NCBI GenBank assembly: GCA_017623685.1
Contig: JAGAOP010000023.1
Span: 1 to 53,069 of the forward strand
Reading direction: 5' to 3'
Length of the DNA: 53,069 nucleotides
Origin: Spirochaetaceae bacterium
GTDB taxonomy: Bacteria > Spirochaetota > Spirochaetia > Treponematales > Treponemataceae
Under the pieces are notes generated by a model. The model saw nothing but the letters and a program-made list of their open reading frames with translations. It did not search any database and was not told the origin of the DNA. Below are positions 25,922-35,212 of this stretch, piece after piece. Within the stretch, counting starts at the first letter, position 1, and each line of letters starts with the position of its first letter. Position numbers and translations under genes: made by a program.

Positions 25922-26704
25922 TTAATCCTTTAGAACATCGGCTTCGATTGCTTTTCTGGATTTTGGATCCAAATAAGTCAATAGTTTCATTGCCAAAATT
26001 CTAGGGTTATCACCAGCTTGAATTGAAAGAACACCTTCGATAATCATTTCTTTGGTACGCATTTCATTATTGTTATGACCACTTAGTTTTGTAGCCATAG
26101 GTCCTAAAATCCAGTTTGCCAACAAACAACCATACAGTGTGGTAATCAAAGCAACCGCCATGTTTGGACCCAAAGAAGATTTATCTTCAAGGTTACGCAA
26201 CATACCTACAAGACCAAGAACTGTACCAATCATACCGAAACCTGGAGCATAACCAGCCCACTGGTTTACAATACCAATATATTTCATGTGGCGAGATTCA
26301 ATTTGTCCCATTTCGCTTTCCAAGATACTACGAATAATAGCCCCATCAGTACCGTCAACAACTAGACGCAATCCAGTTTTCATAAATTCGTCGTCTAAAT
26401 CTTCTAACCCTTCTTCCTAAGCAAGAATACCTTCTCGTCGGGCTTTTTCGGATAATGCAACCATATTTTGAACTAGGGTTCTTTCGCCAAAATCAGGAAT
26501 CTTAAAGGTCTTACCCATAACTTGCAACATAGTAATAACATCTTTAAGGGGAGCAACAATTAGCAAAGCACAAAATGAACCACCTACAGTCATGAAAACC
26601 GACGGAATATCAATAATACCCATCATGGTACCACCAGAGGTGATAACTGACATGACGATACAAGCCACACCACCAACAAGTCCAATTATTGTTGCTATAT
26701 CCAT
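25922..26704 (-). pseudogene. motA: Flagellar stator protein MotA, interrupted by in-frame TAG
   Basis: The 261-codon frame has the length and all segments of MotA: two N-terminal helices (ATIIGLVGGVACIVMSVI), the charged cytoplasmic loop with ARREGILA, then FGMIGTVLGLVGMLRN and ALITTLYGCLLANWILGP for helices three and four. Codon 96 (26419-26417) is TAG, just after ARREGILA. Homologues have leucine there, so a single T-to-A change of a TTG codon explains it. The frame continues with EEGLEDLDDEF. An ATG at 26383 could restart but would lack helices one and two. Either the strain lacks a stator or the base is an error. Confidence 0.93.
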
Positions 26705-26729
26705 TATCTACTCCTACACTGGAAACACA

Positions 26730-26927
26730 TTATTCTTCGTTTTTGAAAGCACCGATTTGTCGGCGATATTCAACAATGCGACCAATTATTTCTTCTGGGG
26801 AATCTTTAACAACGATATACTTTCCGGAAAGCATACAAATAGTAACATCAGGCTTACATTCAATAGATTCAATCTGATGCGGATTTATCCAGTAGGTTTT
26901 CCCATCAAGACGTGTTACAACTATCAT
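26730..26927 (-). CDS. flbD: Flagellar protein FlbD
   Basis: The 65-residue protein MIVVTRLDGKTYWINPHQIESIE... is the small FlbD-type protein normally found between flgE and motA in spirochaetes and some Gram-positives. Its role is poorly known. The ATG at 26927 is chosen because the family starts with this sequence; the longer frame adds an implausible leader. It is the first gene of this flagellar run. A TATAAT-like box sits on the minus strand at 26991-26986, about 60 bases upstream, without a convincing -35. flgE does not precede it. Confidence 0.88.
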   Translation of the reverse strand: MIVVTRLDGKTYWINPHQIESIECKPDVTICMLSGKYIVVKDSPEEIIGRIVEYRRQIGAFKNEE

Positions 26928-27068
26928 AGTTTTTTTGTGTTTTTCCTTTTCAGGCTTTTTTACACAAATCCTCCCCAAGTATTCTATTATAATATCGGTG
27001 TTTTGTGAATAGAGATAAGAAAAAAAAAGTAATAATATGGAAATATTATAAAAAAACATAAAAAAAAC

Positions 27069-27097
27069 TTGTTTTTATATATAGATATATTTATATT
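27069..27097 (+). promoter_or_regulatory. Sigma-70-type promoter upstream of trxA
   Basis: TTGTTT at 27069-27074 and TATATT at 27092-27097 are spaced by 17 bases, 33 bases before the trxA ATG. The strong AAGGAGG site follows at 27117-27123. The spacer is almost pure A/T, so the assignment is tentative. Confidence 0.45.
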
Positions 27098-27129
27098 TAA
27101 TTTATCGAACAAACTTAAGGAGGTTTAAT

Positions 27130-27441
27130 ATGGCAACTTTACTTACAAAAGAGACTTTCGATAAAGAAGTATTTGAATCTGATATTCCTGTTCTTGTGGA
27201 TTTTTTTGCGAACTGGTGTGGACCTTGTAAAATGATGTCTCCATTAATAGATGAATTATCAGAAGAATTAAAAGGCAAAGCAAAGGTTTTCAAAGTTGAT
27301 GTAGACAAAGAAGATTCCCTAGCTTCAAAATTTGGGATTATGAGTATTCCTACCTTTATGATTGTAAAACATGGAAAAGTTGTTATGCAAGAATCTGGAG
27401 GAAGAAGCAAAAACGAATTAATAGAAATGTTAGGGGTTTAA
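27130..27441 (+). CDS. trxA: Thioredoxin
   Basis: A 103-residue classical thioredoxin with active-site WCGPCK (Cys30, Cys33), the buried aspartate in VLVDFFANWC and the cis-proline in MSIPTFMI. It reduces protein disulfides in the cytoplasm. Its electron donor is probably the thioredoxin reductase encoded at 35212-36150. It has a near-consensus Shine-Dalgarno and likely its own promoter. The DUF308 gene follows eight bases later. Confidence 0.97.
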   Translation: MATLLTKETFDKEVFESDIPVLVDFFANWCGPCKMMSPLIDELSEELKGKAKVFKVDVDKEDSLASKFGIMSIPTFMIVKHGKVVMQESGGRSKNELIEMLGV

Positions 27442-27449
27442 GTTTTAAC

Positions 27450-27989
27450 ATGAGAAAATCATTTATCGGTATAGGAATCCTCTTGTCCGTTGTTGGGTTA
27501 TTAATGCTCTTTTCTCCAGATGCATGGATTAAAGCCGTTGTAATTATTGTTGGAATTGCTGCTATTTTAAACGGAATATTTAATTTATTTCAGCTTAGAA
27601 ATATGATATTAGACAGAAGCTACAAACGAACCATTTTAATTCGTGGAATAATCAGTATAATCATTGGACTTATAGCTGTTATTATGCCACTAACAGTAGC
27701 AGCTTCTATTTGGGCAATAATGTTATATATTTTAGCTGGATATTTAATTATTTCTTCTATTCTTGAACTATATGCTACGATAAAAATAAAAAATAGTGGC
27801 TTAGATACAAAACCCTTTTACGGAGAAATAATTGGTTCCACAGTTTTGGCTATAGTATTACTTTTAATGTCAACCAAAGGATTTGGACTTATTTTAATCC
27901 GTATTTTAGGCATACTAGTAATTCTTTTTGGAATAGGTATTATTTTTTGGGAATACAAAAACAAAAAAAAATCTGACTTTCAAGACTAA
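27450..27989 (+). CDS. HdeD-like (DUF308) membrane protein
   Basis: About six hydrophobic segments in 179 residues, in the paired-helix layout of HdeD/DUF308 proteins (IGIGILLSVVGLLMLFSPDAWIKAVVIIVGIAAILNGI, then RGIISIIIGLIAVIMP). HdeD in E. coli contributes to acid tolerance, but the family is broad and the function here is unknown. A basic tail (YKNKKKSDF) marks the cytoplasmic C-terminus. It is eight bases after trxA and ends just before a bidirectional terminator. Confidence 0.82.
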   Translation: MRKSFIGIGILLSVVGLLMLFSPDAWIKAVVIIVGIAAILNGIFNLFQLRNMILDRSYKRTILIRGIISIIIGLIAVIMPLTVAASIWAIMLYILAGYLIISSILELYATIKIKNSGLDTKPFYGEIIGSTVLAIVLLLMSTKGFGLILIRILGILVILFGIGIIFWEYKNKKKSDFQD

Positions 27990-28016
27990 AACTTTTTCAT
28001 AGCTAATCAAAAAAAT

Positions 28017-28071
28017 GGGCTATCCTACAAAGCGTCCAACATTCTTGGTTGGGTCTTTATAAAGATAGCCC
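28017..28071. terminator. Bidirectional terminator with nested hairpin
   Basis: An eight-base stem GGGCTATC (28017-28024) pairs with GATAGCCC (28064-28071), flanked by A-runs on the left and T-runs on the right. Inside, CCAAC (28036-28040) pairs with GTTGG (28048-28052). It separates the convergent DUF308 and amylase genes and can act in both directions. Confidence 0.8.
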
Positions 28072-28088
28072 TATTTTTTTAAGGAATA

Positions 28089-30119
28089 TTACAAAACTTT
28101 GCTTACATAATAAGAATAACCAGTGGTAGATGATTCTGTAAAAGTAAAAATATAATTTCCCGTAGTATCAGGGGTATATTTTATATTATTGCCGTTTGAC
28201 CTTCCATTTTCTCCCCAGTTTTGATCCCAATTAGAATTGCTTACACAAAACTTAAATTGATATTCGGTACCTGCTGTAAGATTAACTGTAACCTGCCATA
28301 CTTTTTGTGTACTAGTTTCTGAAATAGCAGTCATTTTAGTTCCACCCCAACTATTCATAGTACCGCGAAGATACATTGTACTTGAAGGTCTAAACTCAAC
28401 AGGACTTTCAACAGAAGGAATATATTCTACACCATAACCTTCATCTACAGAAAAAACTTTCGATGAACTGCTTGAACCGAGTAAATAACTGCGATATGCC
28501 TTTGGTCCTAACCTTTTGACTGTTGCAGTAGCACCATTAATACTAATTGGATAATTTGCATCTTCACCACCAATTAGACAAGCTGCTGTTGTATAGTTTC
28601 CAGAAATACCAGAAATAGAAACTGATTCTTTGCTAGTTTCAGAAAGATTGTAAACGCAAAGTAAATCCACTGTAGCCCCATCGATTACATAAGCTAAGAT
28701 ATCGCTTGCAGCACTTAGTTTTATTACTTTTCCTGAAGTAAAGGTATCTTTAAAACCCTCTTCTTTTCGCATAGTTAGGATTGCCTTGTTCAGCTTTAAT
28801 GTAGAATTACTATCTGAAACCAAGTCCCAGTTAAAAGGTCCTCTTAGTCTAATATCACCAGATAATGCTTCGTTATTTTGTGCTATTTCCTGACCATAAT
28901 AAATAAAGGGTACAGTTGGACGTAAAAGAGATAAAGCCGTTGCTAAATTAATCTTCTTAACGTCACCGTGTAACTTTGTACCAATTCTGTCAAGATATTC
29001 GTCATGGTTACCAATAAATGTTCCATAAACCATGGAATTAGCAACACTTGGATTAGCCCGTATTGTGGAACCTGTTTTATCCGAAGTATTTTCAGCTGTA
29101 TTAACTGTAGCTCGACCTTGGTCAAAGTCAAATACCATGTGGAATTCTTCACCATTTCCAAAATATTTGTCTAAAGCATTACGATTACCTTCTATCCATG
29201 CTTCACAAACCATAAACTTTGGAGATTCATATTTATCAAGTTCATCTCTAAGTTCCTTGTACCAATTATGAGATTCAGTTGTATCAGTATAAACTCCATC
29301 TTCTTCGATAAGATAGCGAACTGCGTCAACTCTAATACCATCAAAACCCTTATTAAGCCAATAGCGAACTACGTTCTTCATTTCTTCTCGAACTTCGTAG
29401 TTTCTATAGTTTAAATCAGGCATTGAACCACCAAAAGCCCCGTAATAGTATTTAGAATTATTTGAATGCCAAGTATTGCTTGTTCCCATACCAGGATTCC
29501 AACCTAAAGTTTTGTCATTCCACAAAAACCAGTCTGTTTTTTCAGTTCCTTTTGCAGAATCTAAAAACCATGGGTGCTTATCAGCAGTATGATTTGGAAC
29601 AAAATCAAAAATAATTTTCATATTTCTAGCATGACAAGCTTGAATCAAACTAATTAAGTCAGCTTCACTTCCAAAATAACTATTAACAGAGTAATGATCA
29701 ACTACATCATAGCCATGCATATTATTAGAAGAAGACTTACTTTTATAACTACATTCAAAAATTGGTGAAAGCCAGATTCCGTCACAACCTAAAGTATTTT
29801 GTATATAATCTAACTTTGCTTTTATTCCTGCAAAGTCACCACATCCATCTGAATCTGAATCGGAAAAACTTTTTACCCAAATATGATAAAATGCAGTTTC
29901 AGCCCACCAATTATCTTGTAGCCCAGTAGATTGATTTACAGCATCTACAGGATCTGCATGTTTAGGACTAACATATTCTTCGTCCCCAGTCCATTCAAAT
30001 AAATCACCTACTACAAGAGCTGATTTCTCTCCAGCTCCGCCTGCACAAGAAATATAACTAAAACAAATAATTATACAAAAAAATACAGCAATAAATTTTA
30101 CTAATTTTTTCATTTTCAA
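28089..30119 (-). CDS. Secreted GH13 alpha-amylase-type lipoprotein
   Basis: A lipoprotein signal (KFIAVFFCIIICFSYISC, Cys25) anchors this 676-residue glycoside hydrolase on the cell surface or in the periplasm. The GH13 barrel shows YHIWVKSFSDSDSDGCGDFAG, FDFVPNHTADKH, the nucleophile in DGIRVDAVRYL, the acid/base in CEAWIEG and the third acid in GNHDEYL. The C-terminal 100 residues (from MYLRGTMNSWGG) resemble a starch-binding beta-sandwich module. It would cut alpha-1,4-glucans from the gut diet. A strong promoter lies upstream. Confidence 0.93.
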   Translation of the reverse strand: MKMKKLVKFIAVFFCIIICFSYISCAGGAGEKSALVVGDLFEWTGDEEYVSPKHADPVDAVNQSTGLQDNWWAETAFYHIWVKSFSDSDSDGCGDFAGIKAKLDYIQNTLGCDGIWLSPIFECSYKSKSSSNNMHGYDVVDHYSVNSYFGSEADLISLIQACHARNMKIIFDFVPNHTADKHPWFLDSAKGTEKTDWFLWNDKTLGWNPGMGTSNTWHSNNSKYYYGAFGGSMPDLNYRNYEVREEMKNVVRYWLNKGFDGIRVDAVRYLIEEDGVYTDTTESHNWYKELRDELDKYESPKFMVCEAWIEGNRNALDKYFGNGEEFHMVFDFDQGRATVNTAENTSDKTGSTIRANPSVANSMVYGTFIGNHDEYLDRIGTKLHGDVKKINLATALSLLRPTVPFIYYGQEIAQNNEALSGDIRLRGPFNWDLVSDSNSTLKLNKAILTMRKEEGFKDTFTSGKVIKLSAASDILAYVIDGATVDLLCVYNLSETSKESVSISGISGNYTTAACLIGGEDANYPISINGATATVKRLGPKAYRSYLLGSSSSSKVFSVDEGYGVEYIPSVESPVEFRPSSTMYLRGTMNSWGGTKMTAISETSTQKVWQVTVNLTAGTEYQFKFCVSNSNWDQNWGENGRSNGNNIKYTPDTTGNYIFTFTESSTTGYSYYVSKVL

Positions 30120-30188
30120 CCCCTTAAAAAAAATTTAGCAGTACTGACATAGATGCCTTATTTTGATGTATATACGCTAACTAAAAAA

Positions 30189-30217
30189 ATTATATCATTT
30201 AATCCCAACATACTCAA
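30189..30217 (-). promoter_or_regulatory. Sigma-70-type promoter of the amylase gene
   Basis: On the minus strand TTGAGT (30217-30212) and TATAAT (30194-30189) are separated by 17 bases. Transcription would start near 30182, about 60 bases before the amylase ATG, which has an AAGGGG site. Confidence 0.6.
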
Positions 30218-30305
30218 TACAATATTTCTAATATCTCCAACAATTAAAGAATATTAGACAAAGTTTTTGAAATAAAAAAAATACCTAAACCTTAATAAAA
30301 AAAAC

Positions 30306-30335
30306 TTTACAAATACTAAATTTATAAAATATAAT
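30306..30335 (+). promoter_or_regulatory. Possible promoter right at the EAL-protein start
   Basis: TTTACA at 30306-30311 and TATAAT at 30330-30335 are spaced by 18 bases. The predicted start site would fall at or next to the ATG at 30342, leaving almost no leader and no Shine-Dalgarno. Confidence 0.35.
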
Positions 30336-30341
30336 TTATTT

Positions 30342-32576
30342 ATGTTATTTTCAGTAGAGACAAATAAAATTAGAACACTAGCTTGGTCATGTATGGGTGT
30401 TTTATTTTTTTTACAGGTTTTATTAATTGGGATTAATTATTTTACAAACAAAAATCTAGTAGAAAAAAAAACAAAACATTCCTTAGAATTAGTTTCTATT
30501 GTTGCCGCTCAAGCTGCTGAAACACGCATAACAGATCCCCTTAATTATATGGCAATGATTGCTAAATCCTATGCTAAAACTGAATCTCCAATAGATTTTG
30601 TAAATCTAATTAAAAAAAATGACGACAAAAGTTTATTTTTAGATATATATTGGGTTGAAAAAGACGGAACAATTGTTTCTACATCTGAAATTGATTTTGA
30701 ATTATCTGAAATTCAAGAATATATTTCCGAAGTTTTTGCGGGTACTCCTTTAATAAAATATTTTAATAACATTCCTTTGGGGCAAGAATCAGTTTTTTAT
30801 GGTGTGCCAATAATTTTAGATAAAACAACAAGAGCAATCCTTCTTGCTAGAACCACACCTCAAATACTGGCAAATTATATTTTAAAAGATGTTATTAAAT
30901 TAGATACAGATGCATTTATTATAAACCACAATGGTGATTTGGTCGCTTCCACAGTTTCTTTAAAAGATATGTCCAATGAACAACAAAAAATACAAAAAGA
31001 TTGGATAAAAGAACAATTAGAAAAAGAAACAGGCTTCGCTGTAATAAAATACAAAAATAATCATGGAAAGGATTTCTTTTTATCCTGTACACCAATTAGA
31101 GACAACAGATGGTATTTGATTACTTCTATAGAAATCTTAGATGAATATATTGCTCTATCCATAATCTTTGCTATGGTTGCTTTTTTAGTAATTATAACCT
31201 TTGGAGCTATGATTATCGTTATAATTAATCGTAACACAAATTATCGCTATGCTTTGGAAAAAACTTTGTATACCGATCCTGTTACAGGAGGAATAAGTTA
31301 TACCAATTTTGAACGATTAGTTAGAGAAAAACTTAAAGATACAAAGCCAAATGTTTATTCATTTATTTCTCTTGATATTCATAATTTTAAATTAATAAAT
31401 GATATTCACGGAGGTGGTGGTGGAAATGCAACTTTGGTACATATTCATTCAATGCTTAGAAAATATTTAGACAAAGACGATTTAATGTGCCGAGTTGACG
31501 CAGACCTTTTTAATATCTTAACAAAAACTAAACCTATTGAAGAAATAAATGCCTTCTTTGAAAAATTTGCCACCGACTTGAACAGTTTTAATGACAAAAA
31601 AAAGGACAAGTATTTTCTAAAAATAAAAGCTGGTATTTATATTATTCCTGGAGATCAGCAAAGTTTAATGGCAATCCGTGACAGAAGTAATATTGCTAGA
31701 AAAATGGCAAAAAATCAACATACAACAAAACTCTACACCTTTGCTATATTTGATGAATCAGAATTATTGCGACAAACTAGAGAACGGGAATTTGAAAATA
31801 CAATGGAACAATCTCTAAAAAATCATGAGTTTAAAATGTATTTACAACCTAAAATAAATATTCAAACAGGAAAAATTGCAGGTGCAGAAGCCCTTGTTCG
31901 TTGGGATTCACCTGTCTATGGTATGATTCAGCCTAATTCTTTTATTCCAATGTTTGAAAGAAATGGTTTTATTATTCAAATTGATTTGGATTTGTTTAAG
32001 CAGGTTTGTATTTTCTTAAAAGAAAGAATTGACAATAACCTAGAGCCTATTAATATAAGCGTTAATCTATCACGAATTCACTTGTATAATCCAAACTTCT
32101 TAGATGAATTTATTAAAATTCAAAAGCAATATGATATTCCATCAAAATATTTGGAATTTGAAATAACTGAATCTGTAGCATTTGAACAATTAGATGCCAT
32201 GGAAGAATGTATTAATAAAATACATGACGCTGGCTTTACTTGTTCTATAGACGACTTTGGAAGTGGATATTCTTCTTTGAATTCTTTAGGTGATATTCCT
32301 GCAGATGTTCTAAAATTGGATAAAACCTTTTTCAAAGTTGATTCTCACCAGAAAATAAGAAATAAACACATTATTACTTCTGTTATTTCTTTGGCAAAAC
32401 AATTAGACATGAAGGTAGTAGCAGAAGGAATCGAAACTAGTTCTCAGGCTCATTTCTTGCAAAATATTGAATGTGACATTATTCAAGGATTTATTTATTC
32501 ACGACCTTTACCTGTTGCAGCATTTAAAGAATTTCTTGAAACTTGGTCTGATGATATTTTCTGCCAAACAATGTAA
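30342..32576 (+). CDS. Membrane EAL-domain c-di-GMP phosphodiesterase with degenerate GGDEF
   Basis: The N-terminus has a membrane helix (about 14-32), an extracytoplasmic Cache-like sensor (about 40-260) and a second helix (ALSIIFAMVAFLVIITFGAMIIVIIN). A GGDEF-fold domain follows (about 320-465), but its active loop reads RVDADLFNIL instead of RxGGDEF, so it cannot make c-di-GMP. The EAL domain (about 490-735) keeps AEALVRWDSP, ISVNLSR, FEITES, SIDDFGSGYSSL, LKLDKTF and VAEGIE. It therefore most likely breaks down c-di-GMP in response to an external signal. Confidence 0.93.
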   Translation: MLFSVETNKIRTLAWSCMGVLFFLQVLLIGINYFTNKNLVEKKTKHSLELVSIVAAQAAETRITDPLNYMAMIAKSYAKTESPIDFVNLIKKNDDKSLFLDIYWVEKDGTIVSTSEIDFELSEIQEYISEVFAGTPLIKYFNNIPLGQESVFYGVPIILDKTTRAILLARTTPQILANYILKDVIKLDTDAFIINHNGDLVASTVSLKDMSNEQQKIQKDWIKEQLEKETGFAVIKYKNNHGKDFFLSCTPIRDNRWYLITSIEILDEYIALSIIFAMVAFLVIITFGAMIIVIINRNTNYRYALEKTLYTDPVTGGISYTNFERLVREKLKDTKPNVYSFISLDIHNFKLINDIHGGGGGNATLVHIHSMLRKYLDKDDLMCRVDADLFNILTKTKPIEEINAFFEKFATDLNSFNDKKKDKYFLKIKAGIYIIPGDQQSLMAIRDRSNIARKMAKNQHTTKLYTFAIFDESELLRQTREREFENTMEQSLKNHEFKMYLQPKINIQTGKIAGAEALVRWDSPVYGMIQPNSFIPMFERNGFIIQIDLDLFKQVCIFLKERIDNNLEPINISVNLSRIHLYNPNFLDEFIKIQKQYDIPSKYLEFEITESVAFEQLDAMEECINKIHDAGFTCSIDDFGSGYSSLNSLGDIPADVLKLDKTFFKVDSHQKIRNKHIITSVISLAKQLDMKVVAEGIETSSQAHFLQNIECDIIQGFIYSRPLPVAAFKEFLETWSDDIFCQTM

Positions 32577-32628
32577 TTAGGTCTTTAATTTCGTTCTTTT
32601 TTTTGTAATATTTCGAAATAAGTGTTTT

Positions 32629-33477
32629 TTAAAAATAAACTATACCGTAACTGTCTTGGCTCTTAAACCCAGCCTTTGTATAAGAACGAATAGCAGGAAT
32701 ATTGTCTTTTCGTACAAACAAAACTACCCTTTGTCCAATATTACTAGCATTTGTAGCAATATAATTTACCAAAGTGGCTGCATATCCTTTGCCACGATAA
32801 GTATTATCTGTATAAACTCCACCTATTTGCGTATAACGACTACTTTTTGCATTAATCGACGCCTTTGCAACAAAATTTTCACTTCCTATATCTATGGCAA
32901 AAACTCGTTCCTTTTGCAAACTGAAAAATAATTTTTTTTTGCATAGTTTTTCATCAAAAGAATATGTAGCAGGCAACACTTCTATTTTGTCATATTCACT
33001 TTGAATAAAAAAAAGTTTATCTAAATCCTCTAAATTACATTTTTTAACAGGAAAAAAAATATTATTTTTAAATTTAGAATCAAAAATCATAAGGTTATAA
33101 TCTCTAATTTCTACTGGTCTAGTATTTTTTGAACTAATTATAGCTTCGCAAATTAAAGTTGTTCCTGTTTTTTTACCGCTAATACAATAAACTTTACGAT
33201 TAGCAAAATAATCCCCAAGAAGTCTTTTTACTACAAGCCTTTGGTCATCAGAAAACTCACCTAAAGAATGAAGAACCATTCCTGCTTTTGAAACAAAAAT
33301 TACTCCAAGTAATTGCTTTTCAACAAAGCATATAAAATTTCCGTTACTTTTACCTTTATCAACAAATTCTTCCAGTCTTTCACATAATTGAACACAATAA
33401 GCTTCCTGTGGCTTTAAAAAACTCCATACTTCTTCTATACATTTTAAATCTAAAGGAAGCAGTTTAATCTTTTCCAT
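32629..33477 (-). CDS. GNAT-family N-acetyltransferase
   Basis: The last 110 residues form a GNAT fold with the acetyl-CoA loop in YTDNTYRGKGYAATLVNYIA (R-G-K-G-Y-A) and the terminal VRKDNIPAIRSYTKAGF. The first 150 residues look like a second, diverged GNAT-like half, so the protein may be a tandem GNAT. The substrate is not predictable. It lies seven bases after the GH3 gene on the same strand. Confidence 0.85.
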   Translation of the reverse strand: MEKIKLLPLDLKCIEEVWSFLKPQEAYCVQLCERLEEFVDKGKSNGNFICFVEKQLLGVIFVSKAGMVLHSLGEFSDDQRLVVKRLLGDYFANRKVYCISGKKTGTTLICEAIISSKNTRPVEIRDYNLMIFDSKFKNNIFFPVKKCNLEDLDKLFFIQSEYDKIEVLPATYSFDEKLCKKKLFFSLQKERVFAIDIGSENFVAKASINAKSSRYTQIGGVYTDNTYRGKGYAATLVNYIATNASNIGQRVVLFVRKDNIPAIRSYTKAGFKSQDSYGIVYF

Positions 33478-33484
33478 TTTTTTG

Positions 33485-35212
33485 CTACTCTTCTGCCAAA
33501 GGAAATTTTCCTGTTACTTGATATTCTCCAGCTAAAGCACCAAAAGCCGCCATAAAAGAATATTCGGAATAGCTATAAGCCATAAGAATTGTATTTGCCC
33601 AAGATTTCATTCTCATAGATGGCACTGGAGACAAAACAGAAATAACAATTGTTTTAATATTTTTTGATCTTAACTTAGAAGCTACAGCAGCACTTGCATC
33701 ATCTGCCACAGAAATTATTACTGTATCATAACTTGAAATAAGTTCATCGATGTAATTAGACATCCATTCTGTTTCATTAGGACCCATATTATAATTAAAC
33801 TGTAGCATTTTTGCTTCTGGATACCTTAGCTTGCCTTCTTCAAAAAAAGACGGAAACTGTTTTTGCCCAGCTAAAAGAATTCTTTCCTGAGGCTTAGGTT
33901 TATATGGAAGTTCCCCCTTGTATAAGGTTATAGAACGGCAAGCCTGAGACAAAAAGAAATCTTTTGCTTCTGGAGCAGGAATATTTTCTGCAATTTTTGA
34001 TGAATCTGGATACAAGGGAACAGGATTTTCACCTTTAAAATATTCCAACTTTGCCAAAATTACTCTTTTTGCTGCATCTTTTACCCTATTATAAAATTCT
34101 GCAGAAGTTTTCATTAAAGAAATATTCCCTGTCCAAAGGGCTTCGTTAAGTTTTGCTGTTGTTGAAGAAATAATTATATCATTACCTGCTTCTATAGCTA
34201 ATCGAAAGGCATTAGAAAGTGTTCCTGCCCAACTAGTAGCACCATTCATCATCATATCATCTGTAATGATTAAACCTTTGTAACCTAGCTTTGTTCGTAA
34301 AATATCAGTTAATATAGTTTTTGAAAGAGAAGCTGGTTCTCCATTTTTAACTATTTCCGGGAAACTTAAATGTCCAGACATTATTGCTGGAATACCTTCT
34401 TCAATCAAATAACTAAAGGGAATTAATTCACGATTCATCAAAGTATCATAATCGATAGAAATTACAGGAAGCTGCCCATGGGAATCGATTCCTGTATCTC
34501 CGTGGCCTGGAAAATGCTTTGCTGTAGGAATTACCCCTGCTGCAATAGAACCTGCTGCAAAAGATGCCCCTAAAATTCCAGAATATTCTGCATTTTCACC
34601 GAAGGAACGAGGACCTATAACACTAGAATCATGATTTGTATACAAATCAACTGTGGGAGCAAAATTCATATTAATTCCTAAAGTTCTAAGTTCTTGGCCA
34701 ATATAATATCCAGTGTACCAAGCATCAACTGGATATCCAGATGCTCCTATAGCTAAATTTCCTGGTGTATCGCTAGTATCTCCCTTTACGTGGCGAATCC
34801 AACCTCCTTCTTGGTCTGTAGCAACAAAAAGAGGAATTTTAAATCTACATTGTTGGGATTTTTCTTGTAAGGCTTTTACAGATTTAGCCACAAGATTAAT
34901 ATCATCTGTATTCCATCCAAAAACCTTTACGCTACCAAGTCCTCTGTCTAAAACCCATTGATTTAATAATTCAGAAGGTTCTTGCCCTGCCCAGCCAAAC
35001 ATAAAAATCTGAGCTAATAGTTCTTCTTCTGTCATTCTATCCACAATAGCTTGGGCTAAAACATCATGGGGATAATCACTCCAAAAAGTTATATCTTGAG
35101 GCAAACCGTCATTTGAAGTTAAGGAATTCACTTCTGAAAAAGCAGGAAAAAGAGACAATAGAATTATAAAATAAATAAATAACCTTTTACAATTAACAAA
35201 AAAACATTCCAT
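33485..35212 (-). CDS. GH3 beta-N-acetylhexosaminidase-like protein, exported
   Basis: A signal peptide (LFIYFIILLSLFPAFS) is followed by a GH3 barrel (about residues 45-370) with TDQEGGWIRH, AKHFPGHGDTGIDSHGQLPVI (substrate pocket and the NagZ-type His/Asp loop) and the nucleophile in LIITDDMMMNGA. A second domain (about 420-575) resembles the GH3 C-terminal sandwich. NagZ-like enzymes remove GlcNAc from muropeptides or chitin-like glycans. Its ATG overlaps the trxB stop by one base. Confidence 0.9.
   Translation of the reverse strand: MECFFVNCKRLFIYFIILLSLFPAFSEVNSLTSNDGLPQDITFWSDYPHDVLAQAIVDRMTEEELLAQIFMFGWAGQEPSELLNQWVLDRGLGSVKVFGWNTDDINLVAKSVKALQEKSQQCRFKIPLFVATDQEGGWIRHVKGDTSDTPGNLAIGASGYPVDAWYTGYYIGQELRTLGINMNFAPTVDLYTNHDSSVIGPRSFGENAEYSGILGASFAAGSIAAGVIPTAKHFPGHGDTGIDSHGQLPVISIDYDTLMNRELIPFSYLIEEGIPAIMSGHLSFPEIVKNGEPASLSKTILTDILRTKLGYKGLIITDDMMMNGATSWAGTLSNAFRLAIEAGNDIIISSTTAKLNEALWTGNISLMKTSAEFYNRVKDAAKRVILAKLEYFKGENPVPLYPDSSKIAENIPAPEAKDFFLSQACRSITLYKGELPYKPKPQERILLAGQKQFPSFFEEGKLRYPEAKMLQFNYNMGPNETEWMSNYIDELISSYDTVIISVADDASAAVASKLRSKNIKTIVISVLSPVPSMRMKSWANTILMAYSYSEYSFMAAFGALAGEYQVTGKFPLAEE

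Noticed and set aside
26417..26419. General recoding of TAG as sense
   Set aside because: Several intact genes in the window end in TAG, so TAG is a normal stop in this genome.
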